The position numbers were made by a program, and so were the translations under genes. This document shows, piece after piece, positions 28,765-38,762 of a stretch of 47,015 nucleotides of DNA. Source of the DNA: a virus. Location: positions 1 through 47,015 of the IMG/VR virus record IMGVR_UViG_3300044640_001092, one strand, 5' to 3'. The first letter of the stretch is position 1. The number at the start of each line of letters is the position of its first letter. The notes beneath the pieces are model-generated. The model had not been told where the DNA came from. It saw only the letters and a program-made list of their open reading frames with translations, and did not search any database.

Positions 28765-29584
28765 TAATAGTTATAAATTTACATTACCAAAAGGTAACGA
28801 CAAATATATCAATATACCAATTGAGATTAAATGGGATATTCTTGGACAGGATAATGCTGTAGATGAATATCAGCAAAATGTTGTGGAAGATATAATTGGG
28901 TTTCCTGGTGATTTTGAGGTATTAAGATTTGCTCACGCACCTTATAATAATAGTACAAAAACTGATATCAAATATGATTTTCATTTTTTTAGTGTTGATG
29001 GAGGTGTTCCTCCTAATCCGTCAAGTGATGTGACTACTGCGGTCTCAACAGATTGGGAGGTTAGTTATATTCCTGAAGGTTTTTTAACTACTGAAATATA
29101 CTATTATGTAAAACCATTTACTAAGTCATTTTTTAAATTGGATTTTTATGATAGTAAAGATGCGATTACCCAAACTAATTATTTTACGGTAATATTACCA
29201 GTTCAACAGGGATTCACGGTAAGTTCTATGATTAGTTCCTATCAACCATCGGTTGAGATTAAAATACCGTCATTTAAGTTAGATTATGTTGGGGATAAAG
29301 AAGGGTTCTTTTTGTATTGGTTAAGAAACACAAAATTTTTAAATATTAGTAAATTTTATATGACAGCAAAGTTTTTTGATGCTAGATTGGGTGTTTTTGT
29401 TAAAATGATGAATGTTCCCCAAGCATCAACACTGGTTCCATCATTATTTAGATTTAATCCTGAGGATTTTTTTTATTATGAGGTTAGATTGGATTATAAT
29501 GAGAAAACATATGAAGTATGGGATGTTAATGGTAGAGTTGGGACGACAAGTTCAATAAAATGGTATGAATATATAAACCCATAA
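28757..29584 (+). CDS. Probable tail/baseplate structural protein (275 aa)
   Basis: The start is GTG at 28757, inside the previous gene, giving MNNNSYKFTLPKGNDKYINIP. No ATG nearby preserves this N-terminal strand. The protein is beta-rich with aromatic strands (TTEIYYYVKPFTKSFFKLDFYD, YFTVILPVQQGFTVSSM) and a later mixed segment GFFLYWLRNTKFLNISKFYMTAKFFD. The C-terminus has FYYEVRLDYNEKTYEVWDVNGRVG. I do not recognise the family. It is followed after 1 base by the 397-aa gene. Coexpression with the wedge genes suggests a baseplate or fibre-attachment protein. Confidence 0.6.
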   Translation: MNNNSYKFTLPKGNDKYINIPIEIKWDILGQDNAVDEYQQNVVEDIIGFPGDFEVLRFAHAPYNNSTKTDIKYDFHFFSVDGGVPPNPSSDVTTAVSTDWEVSYIPEGFLTTEIYYYVKPFTKSFFKLDFYDSKDAITQTNYFTVILPVQQGFTVSSMISSYQPSVEIKIPSFKLDYVGDKEGFFLYWLRNTKFLNISKFYMTAKFFDARLGVFVKMMNVPQASTLVPSLFRFNPEDFFYYEVRLDYNEKTYEVWDVNGRVGTTSSIKWYEYINP

Positions 29585-29585
29585 T

Positions 29586-30779
29586 ATGACTGAAAGAGAT
29601 TATCGTATTAAAATATCCCCTGAATTTATTAGTGGTGACATTTTTAAGGTCACTTATAACGCAGGAACTATAACGGGTACCGGAATAGTTAATGAGTGTT
29701 GTATTATTCCATCAGAAACTTTTAAAATTAATTTAACAGGTGCGTCTTATGTTTATTCATCAATGACCGAAGTGTTATCTGGTGGGACTAATGGTTCATC
29801 TCTATTAACAGGGTTAACCATTCCAATATTATTGACTGAAAACACAATTGATATTGGGTATTATTCAGTATTTGATGGTATGGTTTTGCAACAAGATACC
29901 ATGTTAAATTTTGTTTTTTCGGGTGATGGTGTGCAACCACATAATTGTTATTTTTATAATACTTCGGATACTGAATTTAAAAAATATTTAGAATTTTCGA
30001 CATATACTATTGATTGGGGGGATGGATATGTTGAACCTGTAACATCGACATTACCTTTATCACATTTTTACCCACAAACAACTGATGTGAATTATACAAT
30101 TACTATGTCAGGTATGAGTCCTTGGGGGGTAAATATTATTAAAAAAACAGTTCGACCACCATTTACAGGTACAACAACATTAAATAAACAAGGTACAGCT
30201 CATTTCAAACCAGCTGGTGGTAATTGGTCGAATACTCTACTTTCTTACGATTATATATTCAGTGGGGATTCAAGTTGTGATGCGACAACTGATGATATAT
30301 GGTTATTTAATACAGGTAATGTTCCACCATTTACTGGACAATCAATACCTTTTCTAATAACAGGTTATACAATATCGTCATTAAATGATTTAAAACAATA
30401 TGGTTCTGTTAAATTTAAACCGGGGATTCAAGTAACGGGTAACACAGGAATGATTGGTACTTATTCGGGTACAAGTTTGGATGGATTATATACTGCTTAT
30501 ACAATTAATGATGTTGATTATTATGATTGGTCGGATGGAACAACAATTTTTGCGGTAAAATCTTCAGGTTTAACCTCTAATATGGTGGTTTGTGAGCCAA
30601 TTGTGAAAAATGAGTTATTATTAGGAATAATTGATGAGGCAGAAGTACAATCTAATATATTTATAGAAAGGGGTAAGAACTCGGCCCTTGAAAGAGTGGA
30701 AAGATTGGGTGAGGTTGATAACGTAGGAGATTTAGTCAAATACGGGTATAAATTTTTTAATGTAAATACTAAAATATAG
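29586..30779 (+). CDS. Probable tail protein with PKD-like segment (397 aa)
   Basis: A beta-rich protein. Around bases 29990-30160 it has STYTIDWGDGYVEPVTS followed by FYPQTTDVNYTITMSG. The WGDG motif and following YTIT strand are typical of PKD/immunoglobulin-like folds found in Bacteroidota surface proteins. The C-terminus is different: charged and probably helical, ELLLGIIDEAEVQSNIFIERGK then ALERVERLGEVDNVGDLVKYGYKFF, which looks like a docking element. A small PKD-like unit also occurs in the 416-aa protein on the - strand. Function in the virion is inferred from its neighbours, which are spaced by 1 base on each side. Confidence 0.6.
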   Translation: MTERDYRIKISPEFISGDIFKVTYNAGTITGTGIVNECCIIPSETFKINLTGASYVYSSMTEVLSGGTNGSSLLTGLTIPILLTENTIDIGYYSVFDGMVLQQDTMLNFVFSGDGVQPHNCYFYNTSDTEFKKYLEFSTYTIDWGDGYVEPVTSTLPLSHFYPQTTDVNYTITMSGMSPWGVNIIKKTVRPPFTGTTTLNKQGTAHFKPAGGNWSNTLLSYDYIFSGDSSCDATTDDIWLFNTGNVPPFTGQSIPFLITGYTISSLNDLKQYGSVKFKPGIQVTGNTGMIGTYSGTSLDGLYTAYTINDVDYYDWSDGTTIFAVKSSGLTSNMVVCEPIVKNELLLGIIDEAEVQSNIFIERGKNSALERVERLGEVDNVGDLVKYGYKFFNVNTKI

Positions 30780-30780
30780 A

Positions 30781-31689
30781 ATGGCTACAGGAACATATGG
30801 AACAATAAGACCGGCTGACGTAAGTCCGGAGGATGTTGAGATAATTTTAAATTATACACCATCAAGAGATGAAACGGATAATTTTGTATTAACAAAGTTG
30901 GACGCATTATCTATTTTAAAACCTTACTATAACAATAGTGATACGGGGGTTAGTAATGGTATTGAAATATTGGGTGGTTTATATAATTTAAAACTGCCTG
31001 CGGAACAATTTAATAAAATTGGTGTCTATACTTTATTTATTAGACCAGCTCAAATAAGAACAACAATATTAGATTGTGGTGTGTTATCGGCACTTCCAAA
31101 CGTTAAAGGTTTGATATTTGATTTAAGTCAAGTTCCTTCGAATTATAGAAACAAATTTGTTAGTCAAGGATTAGTTGGTTTTAGAATTGAATATTTAAAC
31201 TCAGATGGTACAAAAATACCTAATTTTTTTAGAATTATTACCTCATCATTTTTTTGTGAGCCAGTAGTTCAAAACTTAACAAATTCATCACAAAAATCAA
31301 TAAGATATAAATATACGGATAACAATACTAATTTGTTATTCTGTACTTTAACACCATCTTCGGCACCAACAAATAAGCCAAATGCGACACCATATATAGG
31401 CCAACCAAATCAGAATGTAATTATTACAAATACATTCTTTAATCCAATAACTTTGGATATTGAAATTGGTGAGCATGATTTCTCAACATTGGCTATTGGT
31501 ATTTATGGTAATCAAACTAAATCTATGGATGATGGTATCTACACATATTACGATAATAGTTATAACATTTACAAACAATACAATTTATACGAAATTAGAG
31601 ACCAATTTAACGCATTATTATATGAAGTTAGACAAGATAGAGGTAATAATATAGATTTTAGTAAAAACTTTACAAACATAACTCAATAA
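30781..31689 (+). CDS. Probable tail/baseplate structural protein (302 aa)
   Basis: Not recognised. It has an acidic N-terminal stretch, TIRPADVSPEDVEIILNYTPSRDETDNFVL, and a regular central alpha/beta region with ILGGLYNLKLPAEQF, VYTLFIRPAQIRTTILDCG and VKGLIFDLSQVP. The C-terminal part ends DQFNALLYEVRQDRGNNIDF. It has no membrane segment or signal peptide. Its stop codon shares one base with the start of the 993-aa gene (TAATG), a tight coupling suggesting the two products are needed in fixed ratio. A wedge or fibre-connector role would fit, but is inference only. Confidence 0.6.
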   Translation: MATGTYGTIRPADVSPEDVEIILNYTPSRDETDNFVLTKLDALSILKPYYNNSDTGVSNGIEILGGLYNLKLPAEQFNKIGVYTLFIRPAQIRTTILDCGVLSALPNVKGLIFDLSQVPSNYRNKFVSQGLVGFRIEYLNSDGTKIPNFFRIITSSFFCEPVVQNLTNSSQKSIRYKYTDNNTNLLFCTLTPSSAPTNKPNATPYIGQPNQNVIITNTFFNPITLDIEIGEHDFSTLAIGIYGNQTKSMDDGIYTYYDNSYNIYKQYNLYEIRDQFNALLYEVRQDRGNNIDFSKNFTNITQ

Positions 31690-34670
31690 TGGCTACAGAA
31701 AAATTTACTTGTCCTCCACAAACGGCATCAGGTGCTGGTACATTTTCCGATAATTCAGTTGGATTTCAACTTGTTACAGGTGGTGGTTTAACGCAAGGTA
31801 ATTTTGAATTTACAACGGGGATAACGGAAAAATCAAATAGAACTTTTACCACAGGAGTGTTCTCTAATCCAATTAATTTAGAGGGGTTAGGTGTTGATAG
31901 TGTTGCACAATCAAAAACGATATTTGAAAACAACTTTAAGGTTTATCCTAATTTTGATATAACTCAAGTTACAAATTTTACCACATATGGGTCAATGGTT
32001 AAAAGAATTTCAACATCTGTTGAAACTATTATTAGTAAATTTCCTGCGGCATTAGAAGTGACCTTTATGGATGAGAATTATGTGACCGGAACAACAGCAA
32101 CAAATATATCTTATAACCCAATAACAGATGAGACTAGTATAGAACTAAATGTTTCTAAAATTAGAAATCCATTTGACGTTGATTTTAGTGTTAATTCTAC
32201 TAGAAATTTGGAGTTAAGAGAGGTTCAGGTTTCTCCTTTAAGAAATTTAACAACACAATTTATTAAATACTCGTTATATTATAGTGGTGTCGGTTATAAT
32301 CTTACTCATATTGAACCAACAACATCATTAACTACCGGAGTACTTAAAATATATCTTAAAGGTGATGTTTTTCCAAATCAAACTGAAACATATGATGATT
32401 TAGTTATTCGACCAAATGACTATGAGGTTAGTAGGGTTTTTAACGAAGATTTAGATGAGGTTCAAAGATTTTTATTAAATAGAAACTCAGTACCAAATTA
32501 TACGGCAACATTCCAAGTTCCAAATGAGAATGATGATGGTACTTATTACATTCAAAATACGTTAGTTACGTGGCCATTATATGGTAATTGGAATTTGGAT
32601 ATATTAACAAATTCATTTACTACTTATTTAACTACTTTAAATACCATTAGTGTGTCTTTTGATGGATATCAGACAAATCTTGTCTCAAGATTTTTAACAA
32701 CTGATTCTCTTAAAGAGTTTGATACTTCTGACCAAAAAATTGAAAAAATATTACAAATATATGGTAGAAGTTTTGATGAAACTAAAAAATTTATAAATGG
32801 GTTGGCGTATATGAATTCGGTTAATTATAATACCGGTAATGATATTCCATCACAATTATTAAAAAATTTATCACAAACATTAGGTTGGGCGACTAATATG
32901 TCCCCAATAACTAATGAGGACTTTTTAGGTTCAGTTTTTGGACAAAAGAATGTTGATAAATCTGATTTTAGTGGTGTAGGACAATCTCAAACACCTGATG
33001 AATTAAATTATCAATATTATAAAAATTTAGTTCTTAATTCTGCATATTTGTTTAAGTCAAAAGGAACTAGAAAGTCAATTGAAACTTTAATGAGGTTGAT
33101 TGGTGCTCCTGATGCTTTAGTTGAGTTTAATGAGTATGTTTATTTGGCGGACCAAAGAATAAATATGAATGAGTTTAACTCTCAATATGCTAATATATCG
33201 GGAGGAACTTATTCTAAAGAATTACCTATTTTAGACGGGGAATATACATTTAACATACAAGGTGTGGTGTGTTCCGGTTTCACAACAACATCGGTTCTTC
33301 AAGAAGCGAACGTTACTAAAGGAGATTACCCTATTAGTGATAGTGGATATCCATCGTCACCTATTAATTCTGATACTTATTTTTATCAAATGGGTAGTGG
33401 ATGGTTTGAATCAACACCAAAACATAGGTCACCGGAACAACCTGATTTAACTAATAGTGTTTTTACAGGGTCAAACCCAAATTATCAAACAAAGTTAGCT
33501 CCTTTTACTTATGGGCAAGAATACTTAAATGTTTATAAAAAATTCCCATTCACTGATTTGGGATATAATTTAAGTTCAATTATTGATAATAACAAAAGTT
33601 GGGCAGATACTGAAATTGGAAGTAGAAGTAATTTAGATGGTGGTTATAATTCGTTATATACTACTGATAGTGAAGATTTAATTATTAATGTTAAAAATAT
33701 TGATTTATATTTAAATCCTGCTCAAGGATTATCGTATGATGTTTGGTATATGTCTAGAGAATTTAACTTCCCTATTGCCGATGAAGGTTTGGGTTATGTT
33801 GCACCAACAAGATGTAATCCTAATCCAAATTCATCTTACCCTCATAGAGGTGGCGTTGATTCTACGATTATTAATCCTCAACCATTAAAGGAAACATTCT
33901 TTGAATTTGCTCAGACATTTTGGAAAAACACAATTAATGTTAGAAATAGACAATACGCAACAGATGGAAAAACTAGTGGGTATCCAACATTATCTTCAAT
34001 ATATTGGAATTATTTAGAATCCCAATCTTTGGCTGGAATTCAAAATGATAATTTTACATACCAAACAATGATTGACTATGTAAATGGTATGGGTGATTAT
34101 TGGATTAGATTAGTGGAACAAATGATTCCAGCAACAACAATTTGGAATACGGGAGTTAAATTAGAAAACTCTATTTTTCATAGACAAAAATTTGTGTGGA
34201 GACGACAAAGAGGTTGTGATTTAGTTCCAATTCTTTGTAATCCTTGTAAATTCACGGGTAGTATTTATTTAGATAATTGTACTGTATGGTCTCACTTATG
34301 TAATGTATATCCTGATAAAGGATTTGATTTGATATTATCTGATGTTGTGAATACAGAAGGATGTGATGAAGATACGATTAGTAGTGATTGGTTTGTTGAT
34401 ATTACTATAAATGGGTTTAATATTAATCAAGTACCATTTTTCCATGGTTCGGGTCTTTATTTCCCAAATAGTGTTCCTAACTTATCTGATTGGGAGACAG
34501 CTTTAAACCAAACTTTACAACAAATATATTCGTTAGGGTATGATTATCGTTATGAGACAATTGATAATGTTTATTATGTCAGAATTTGGGATACAAATTG
34601 TGCTACTACACCATCAACTAAAACAATAACTATAAATGTGGGAATACAATACAGTATATCTTGTCAGTAA
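31689..34670 (+). CDS. Baseplate protein with P2 gpI-like (tail protein I) region, 993 aa
   Basis: The middle (residues ~350-490) has IEKILQIYGRSFDETKKFINGL, IPSQLLKNLSQTLGW and then YLFKSKGTRKSIETLMRLIGAPDALVEF. The KGT-helix-IGA pattern is like the conserved core of P2 gpI-type proteins, which sit at the baseplate edge and hold tail fibres. The N-terminal ~300 residues and C-terminal ~400 residues are long additions. The C-terminus is Cys-containing (RRQRGCDLVPILCNPCKF) and leads to a SSDWFVDITINGF segment that partly resembles part of the downstream 1137-aa protein. P2 gpI is only 176 aa, so this is a much extended relative if the match is real. It is followed after 39 bases by the SprB-repeat protein. 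Confidence 0.6.
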   Translation: MATEKFTCPPQTASGAGTFSDNSVGFQLVTGGGLTQGNFEFTTGITEKSNRTFTTGVFSNPINLEGLGVDSVAQSKTIFENNFKVYPNFDITQVTNFTTYGSMVKRISTSVETIISKFPAALEVTFMDENYVTGTTATNISYNPITDETSIELNVSKIRNPFDVDFSVNSTRNLELREVQVSPLRNLTTQFIKYSLYYSGVGYNLTHIEPTTSLTTGVLKIYLKGDVFPNQTETYDDLVIRPNDYEVSRVFNEDLDEVQRFLLNRNSVPNYTATFQVPNENDDGTYYIQNTLVTWPLYGNWNLDILTNSFTTYLTTLNTISVSFDGYQTNLVSRFLTTDSLKEFDTSDQKIEKILQIYGRSFDETKKFINGLAYMNSVNYNTGNDIPSQLLKNLSQTLGWATNMSPITNEDFLGSVFGQKNVDKSDFSGVGQSQTPDELNYQYYKNLVLNSAYLFKSKGTRKSIETLMRLIGAPDALVEFNEYVYLADQRINMNEFNSQYANISGGTYSKELPILDGEYTFNIQGVVCSGFTTTSVLQEANVTKGDYPISDSGYPSSPINSDTYFYQMGSGWFESTPKHRSPEQPDLTNSVFTGSNPNYQTKLAPFTYGQEYLNVYKKFPFTDLGYNLSSIIDNNKSWADTEIGSRSNLDGGYNSLYTTDSEDLIINVKNIDLYLNPAQGLSYDVWYMSREFNFPIADEGLGYVAPTRCNPNPNSSYPHRGGVDSTIINPQPLKETFFEFAQTFWKNTINVRNRQYATDGKTSGYPTLSSIYWNYLESQSLAGIQNDNFTYQTMIDYVNGMGDYWIRLVEQMIPATTIWNTGVKLENSIFHRQKFVWRRQRGCDLVPILCNPCKFTGSIYLDNCTVWSHLCNVYPDKGFDLILSDVVNTEGCDEDTISSDWFVDITINGFNINQVPFFHGSGLYFPNSVPNLSDWETALNQTLQQIYSLGYDYRYETIDNVYYVRIWDTNCATTPSTKTITINVGIQYSISCQ

Positions 34671-34709
34671 ATATGAAAAATAAACTTTACAATAACTTAC
34701 ACATTATAA

Positions 34710-37700
34710 ATGGCTTGTAATATATTATATAATACTAGTATAACCGGAGATTGTGCTAATATTAACTCAGGGTCATTTACCATTAACATTAGTGGTACGG
34801 GTCCTTATTCCATTCAATGGGTGTCACCCTTCACCGGAACGACTTCTTTAGGTTTGAGTGCCACAACATATTCACGAACAAGTTTATCGGCAACAACTTA
34901 TACTTTTAACATTATTGATAGTTGTAGTCCTAATACAATAGTACCTGTAAATATTTATATTTCTAGCGGGACTAGTGTTTCTATAACAAATTTTAGTAAT
35001 ACAATATGTGGTGGAAATAATGGTTCTTTAACGGCATCGACAAGTAATATATATGGAACACCAACTTTTAGTTTATATAATAATACAGGGGGGTTTGTTT
35101 CTTCAGGTGCGTCATATACTAATACATTTGTATTCACTAGTTTATCCTCAGGAACTTACTATGTGATTGCTAATGATGGTGGTGGTTGTGTGGGGAAATC
35201 AGAGACGTGTATCATTAAAGAATCGAATCCAATTGATTATGATTTTTATATTGTGGATGATGCGGGTTGTAAAGTTAATTCAGGTAAAATGTTTATTTCA
35301 GGATTAACAGGAACGCCTCCTTACACTTATTTATGGTCAAATGGTAGTATTACAAATTCTATTTCAGATTTATCAACAGGTGTTTATAGTGTTACAGTTA
35401 CTGATAATACAGGTTGTAGCGTTAGTAAAAGTGGTTTTGTTGGTGAAGTAACGCCTGTTGGGTTTGGTGTTGAATATTTAAAACAACCAACGTGTTTTAG
35501 TGGTGACGGTGAGGTTACTATTGTTGTGACTGATGGTACTCCACCATTTTATTATTTAGGTTCAAATGGTGTTACAAATGTCACATTTGATAGGACTGTT
35601 ACTTTTAGTGGGTTAAGTGCCGGTCTTTTTACTATTCAAGTAACGGATGCGGGATTATGTAATTTTATATCCTCAGTTACTTTACAAGTTCCGATGGGAA
35701 TCTCGTCAGTTTCAGTTGAAACTAAAAATTCAAAATGTAATGATTTGACAGGTCAAATAGGTCCTATCCATGTTTTTGGTGGGGTTATACCTTATACTTA
35801 TACTTTAACGGATTTTGATGGTAATATAATAAGTCAAACATCTAATAGTGGTACTTGGACTTTTAATAATTTATCTTCAGGTACTTACTTATTAACTGTT
35901 TCTGATTCAGGTACTGAGTCTTGTGTATTTATGGATTCGTATACGGTTAATAATGATGTGTTATATGATTTAACCGTTACTACAACAGGAACTACTTGTG
36001 ATGGTAATGATGGGGTTGTAACGTTAGACATTACATCGGGAGGAACACCGCCTTACTTATATAAAATTGATGGTAAATCAATTAAAACTTCATTAACTTC
36101 TTATACTTTTAATAATTTAGTTTCGGGTAATTATGTTGCGAGTGTTACCGATGCGTTATATTGTTACCAATCAACACCATTTACTATAGATGAGTCGAAC
36201 ACTATAGATTTTCATTTATTAAGTCAAAATGCGATAAATGATGATGGGATTATAACTGCTTACATAACTAATGGAACACCACCATTTACGTTATATTTTA
36301 ATGGTGATACTGTTGGAACTACAGTTATGTCTATACCTGATTTACCTATTGGTGATTATTCGGTTAGGATAGTTGATAGTTCGGGATGTTCTAAAACAAA
36401 AAATAATAAAATCGGAGGGTATCGACAAAGAGGTTCTATTGGGTCTTACAATGTTTGTAGTGGTACGTTAGATAAAAGTATTGTTCTCAATTCTAACATT
36501 AGACAATTTTTTTATGAAGGGTATAATGAGTTAATATTGACAGAACCAACATATTCAAATTGTATTTTAACAGGGGCTACGTTTTCTGCGACAACAACTA
36601 TTGGTGATTGTGTTAAAACTGAATTATTTTATCATAGTACAACAATAACGGATTATCCATCTGATGAGGATTGGTTTTTAGTTATAACTTCATTAATTGA
36701 ATCCTGTCCTCAAATTGGTTCCGGTAATGTTTTAATTAATTCTTTAACTAATACTATTACTGTTACAACAAATTGTGATTTAGAATCTTTACATAATTCA
36801 AATGTTTTAGTTGAGTTAAGAATTCATTATGAGATTGCTTGTGTTTGTGCTTTACCAACACCAACACCAACAATGACACCAACTCATACTCCGACTCCAA
36901 CAATGACTCAAACGCCAGGAGCATCACCATCTGTGACGCCAACACATACTCCGACTCAAACACCGACACATACACCTACAATGACTCAAACTCCAACGAG
37001 TACAATGACTCCAACACCAACACCGACATCTAAAAAAACATATTATGCGTATGTTATATGTGATGCGAGACCAAATTTAACTACTTCAGTGATTCAACCA
37101 ATACCGGCAATAGTTGGTAATATGGTTAATGATGTTATTTTAGATTTAAATAATAATATTTGTTGGAGATTAGTTGAAATTAGTGATAATGAGAATCATT
37201 TAATTAGTACTTATGGTGGAACTACCTATACTAATAATTATTTTACAAATGTTTATGGTGAAATATTCTCAAGTCAGAACACTAAAAATCCTTGTGACGA
37301 TTGTAAAGAAGTTATAAAATCATTACCAGTCCCGGTTAAAAGTGATTGTCCAACAAACTTAAGAAATTGGAGTGATTGTCCTAAAGCTGATGTTATAGGT
37401 ATTATTTATGTTAATGATACAATAATTTATTCATTTGATTATGACTTTGATGTTAGTTTATATTTAGATACTTTACCAACAAATAATGGTGATTATGTTA
37501 ATATAGTTTTAACAACATCAAGTAGTGATACTATTGTTACGTTAAATGTTTCATATAATGATGGTGTAACATATTCTCAAACAAGTAATACAGTAATTAA
37601 TTTTGGTTATTTTGTTAAATGTGATGCAAAATCACAACCTGATTCTATTGATATTTTCTCAACGTGTGAACGTGTTCCACCATCAATAATATTATATAGT

Positions 37701-38123
37701 ACAACATATAGTGAGGGTGGTTTTATTCCTACCCCAGCATATTCATATACATCAAATAATTCACCACAAATGGTGTGGATGTTAAATAATTTTAATGGAA
37801 TAACGGTAACTAGTTTTGAAATACTTTGTGAAGATATTGATATTGTTGGTAGTAGTCCTGATGGATATTCTGTTCTATGGCATGTTACAAATATTGACCC
37901 TACACAATTCAATATTGCGAGTAACGGTACTTGGATTGGTGATGCAATACTTAACTTTACTGATGGTGACCCAACTAGTTTTAATGGTTGGAACGGTCCT
38001 AGTGTAACGGGTGGTTTTGTAAATCATTATAGAATACAAATAACAGCTAATTTATCTAGTGGTGGTTCCGTAAGTAGTAATTACTCAACATTTAGAGCTA
38101 CTTGTACGACACCATACTGTTAA
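34710..38123 (+). CDS. SprB-repeat adhesin-like tail fibre protein with Thr-Pro linker
   Basis: A 1137-residue protein. Residues ~85-570 hold about six SprB-type units of ~80 residues. Each has a GTPPYxYxW or GTPPFxY turn and ends in a strand like [13 protein letters not shown]. In Flavobacterium johnsoniae such repeats build the gliding adhesin SprB. Residues ~716-774 are a Thr-Pro-rich linker (bases 36855-37032) with a GASPS island. After it come ~360 residues of unrelated beta-type sequence ending CTTPYC, probably the receptor-binding or tip part. There is no signal peptide or sorting tail, so it is not a host-type secreted adhesin but a virion protein. It is the last + strand gene before a bidirectional terminator. 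Receptor binding is inference from domains and position. Confidence 0.75.
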   Translation: MACNILYNTSITGDCANINSGSFTINISGTGPYSIQWVSPFTGTTSLGLSATTYSRTSLSATTYTFNIIDSCSPNTIVPVNIYISSGTSVSITNFSNTICGGNNGSLTASTSNIYGTPTFSLYNNTGGFVSSGASYTNTFVFTSLSSGTYYVIANDGGGCVGKSETCIIKESNPIDYDFYIVDDAGCKVNSGKMFISGLTGTPPYTYLWSNGSITNSISDLSTGVYSVTVTDNTGCSVSKSGFVGEVTPVGFGVEYLKQPTCFSGDGEVTIVVTDGTPPFYYLGSNGVTNVTFDRTVTFSGLSAGLFTIQVTDAGLCNFISSVTLQVPMGISSVSVETKNSKCNDLTGQIGPIHVFGGVIPYTYTLTDFDGNIISQTSNSGTWTFNNLSSGTYLLTVSDSGTESCVFMDSYTVNNDVLYDLTVTTTGTTCDGNDGVVTLDITSGGTPPYLYKIDGKSIKTSLTSYTFNNLVSGNYVASVTDALYCYQSTPFTIDESNTIDFHLLSQNAINDDGIITAYITNGTPPFTLYFNGDTVGTTVMSIPDLPIGDYSVRIVDSSGCSKTKNNKIGGYRQRGSIGSYNVCSGTLDKSIVLNSNIRQFFYEGYNELILTEPTYSNCILTGATFSATTTIGDCVKTELFYHSTTITDYPSDEDWFLVITSLIESCPQIGSGNVLINSLTNTITVTTNCDLESLHNSNVLVELRIHYEIACVCALPTPTPTMTPTHTPTPTMTQTPGASPSVTPTHTPTQTPTHTPTMTQTPTSTMTPTPTPTSKKTYYAYVICDARPNLTTSVIQPIPAIVGNMVNDVILDLNNNICWRLVEISDNENHLISTYGGTTYTNNYFTNVYGEIFSSQNTKNPCDDCKEVIKSLPVPVKSDCPTNLRNWSDCPKADVIGIIYVNDTIIYSFDYDFDVSLYLDTLPTNNGDYVNIVLTTSSSDTIVTLNVSYNDGVTYSQTSNTVINFGYFVKCDAKSQPDSIDIFSTCERVPPSIILYSTTYSEGGFIPTPAYSYTSNNSPQMVWMLNNFNGITVTSFEILCEDIDIVGSSPDGYSVLWHVTNIDPTQFNIASNGTWIGDAILNFTDGDPTSFNGWNGPSVTGGFVNHYRIQITANLSSGGSVSSNYSTFRATCTTPYC
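34970..36420 (+). repeat. Tandem SprB-type domain repeats
   Basis: About six protein-level repeats of ~75-85 residues, recognisable from [52 protein letters not shown] and [12 protein letters not shown], each followed some 25-35 residues later by an SGxYxxxVTDxxxC strand. DNA identity between units is low, so they are old or diversified. Confidence 0.7.
36855..37032 (+). repeat. Thr-Pro linker tract in the 1137-aa gene
   Basis: Imperfect six-base ACNCCN-type repeat encoding alternating Thr-Pro with Met, His, Gln and a GASPS island. Segments ccgacacatacacc (36963-36976) and ggagcatcacca (36918-36929) recur in inverted orientation in the 503-aa gene at 45170-45183 and 45205-45216. Confidence 0.8.
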
Positions 38124-38130
38124 TAAATAA

Positions 38131-38156
38131 AAAACCCCTCCGTTAAGAGGGGTTTT
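38131..38156. terminator. Bidirectional terminator between convergent operons
   Basis: Perfect 10-bp stem AAAACCCCTC/GAGGGGTTTT with loop CGTTAA (38141-38146). The A-run on one side and T-run on the other let it work in both directions. It separates the 1137-aa gene (+) from the RuvC-like gene (-), whose stop begins 4 bases later. Confidence 0.92.
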
Positions 38157-38159
38157 AAA

Positions 38160-38759
38160 TTACCATATGTTTTCTTGTCTCATGTGACCTAAGACACAAC
38201 AATAAGCATCTGTTTGGTCGAAGTTCTCTTTTTTGAGTGTATTGTTTCTTGTGTATTGCCAAGTAATTTGTGGTTCTTTTTTTGCAATTAAGTCCCATAT
38301 AATTTGTTTCTTATCAATATCTTTTGGGAGACCGCCGAATAGTACAAATTTACCTTGATTGTTTTCTTTAACTAATTCAGGGAAGGCAAACTTACGAGAG
38401 TTATATGTTGATATGAAGTCAGGGACTATCCCTAAAACATCATATATCTCTTTTGTGACTAATGTGTTAAAACGTAATAATGTTTGAACGGTATAGACGT
38501 TATTTGAGTTTAATAGAGGTTCTTCAATAATTACTTTAGTGATACCCATATCTTTATATTCTAAAAGTTTAGCTCTAAAGATTTCACCTTTAAGAAGTAA
38601 TTCTTTTATTTTATTATCTTCCTTAGGTTTAGGTGTTGGTGATACGTGAGTTAATTCCAATAATTCTTTACTTTCTATGTCGAATAATGCGACACCTATA
38701 GTTTTTGTTGAGACATCTAAGCCAAGTACTTTAGGGCTTTCTTTTAATGTTTTTTTCAT
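38160..38759 (-). CDS. RuvC-like Holliday junction resolvase / RNase H-fold nuclease
   Basis: A 199-residue protein. The RNase H-fold core has the acidic residues expected for RuvC: Asp15 in VLGLDVSTKTIGVALFD, Glu79 or Glu80 in VIIEEPLL, and the C-terminal pair Asp181/Asp184 in FDQTDAYCCVLGHM. E. coli RuvC is 173 aa. A phage enzyme of this kind would cut branched DNA before packaging, the job of endonuclease VII in T4, or resolve recombination intermediates made by the UvsX-like protein. It is the last gene of a - strand operon otherwise made of fibre genes, 3 bases after the 806-aa gene, and runs into the bidirectional terminator. Family call good; substrate inferred. Confidence 0.85.
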   Translation of the reverse strand: MKKTLKESPKVLGLDVSTKTIGVALFDIESKELLELTHVSPTPKPKEDNKIKELLLKGEIFRAKLLEYKDMGITKVIIEEPLLNSNNVYTVQTLLRFNTLVTKEIYDVLGIVPDFISTYNSRKFAFPELVKENNQGKFVLFGGLPKDIDKKQIIWDLIAKKEPQITWQYTRNNTLKKENFDQTDAYCCVLGHMRQENIW

Positions 38760-38762
38760 ATA

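Noticed and set aside
34673-34720. 15-codon ORF in the leader of the 1137-aa gene
   Set aside because: Too short, no coding pattern and overlapping the next start. A leader peptide cannot be shown.
36855-37032. CRISPR-like array
   Set aside because: The repeats are short, in-frame and imperfect, without unique spacers. They are a protein linker.
36763-37033. Open frames on both strands over the Thr-Pro tract
   Set aside because: Low-complexity six-base repeats stay open in several frames. They read as Asn/Thr/Ser or Ser/Val/Leu repeats and are shadows.
37607-37912. 101-residue open frame on - strand inside the 1137-aa gene
   Set aside because: Shadow of a coding region, with no domain or start context.
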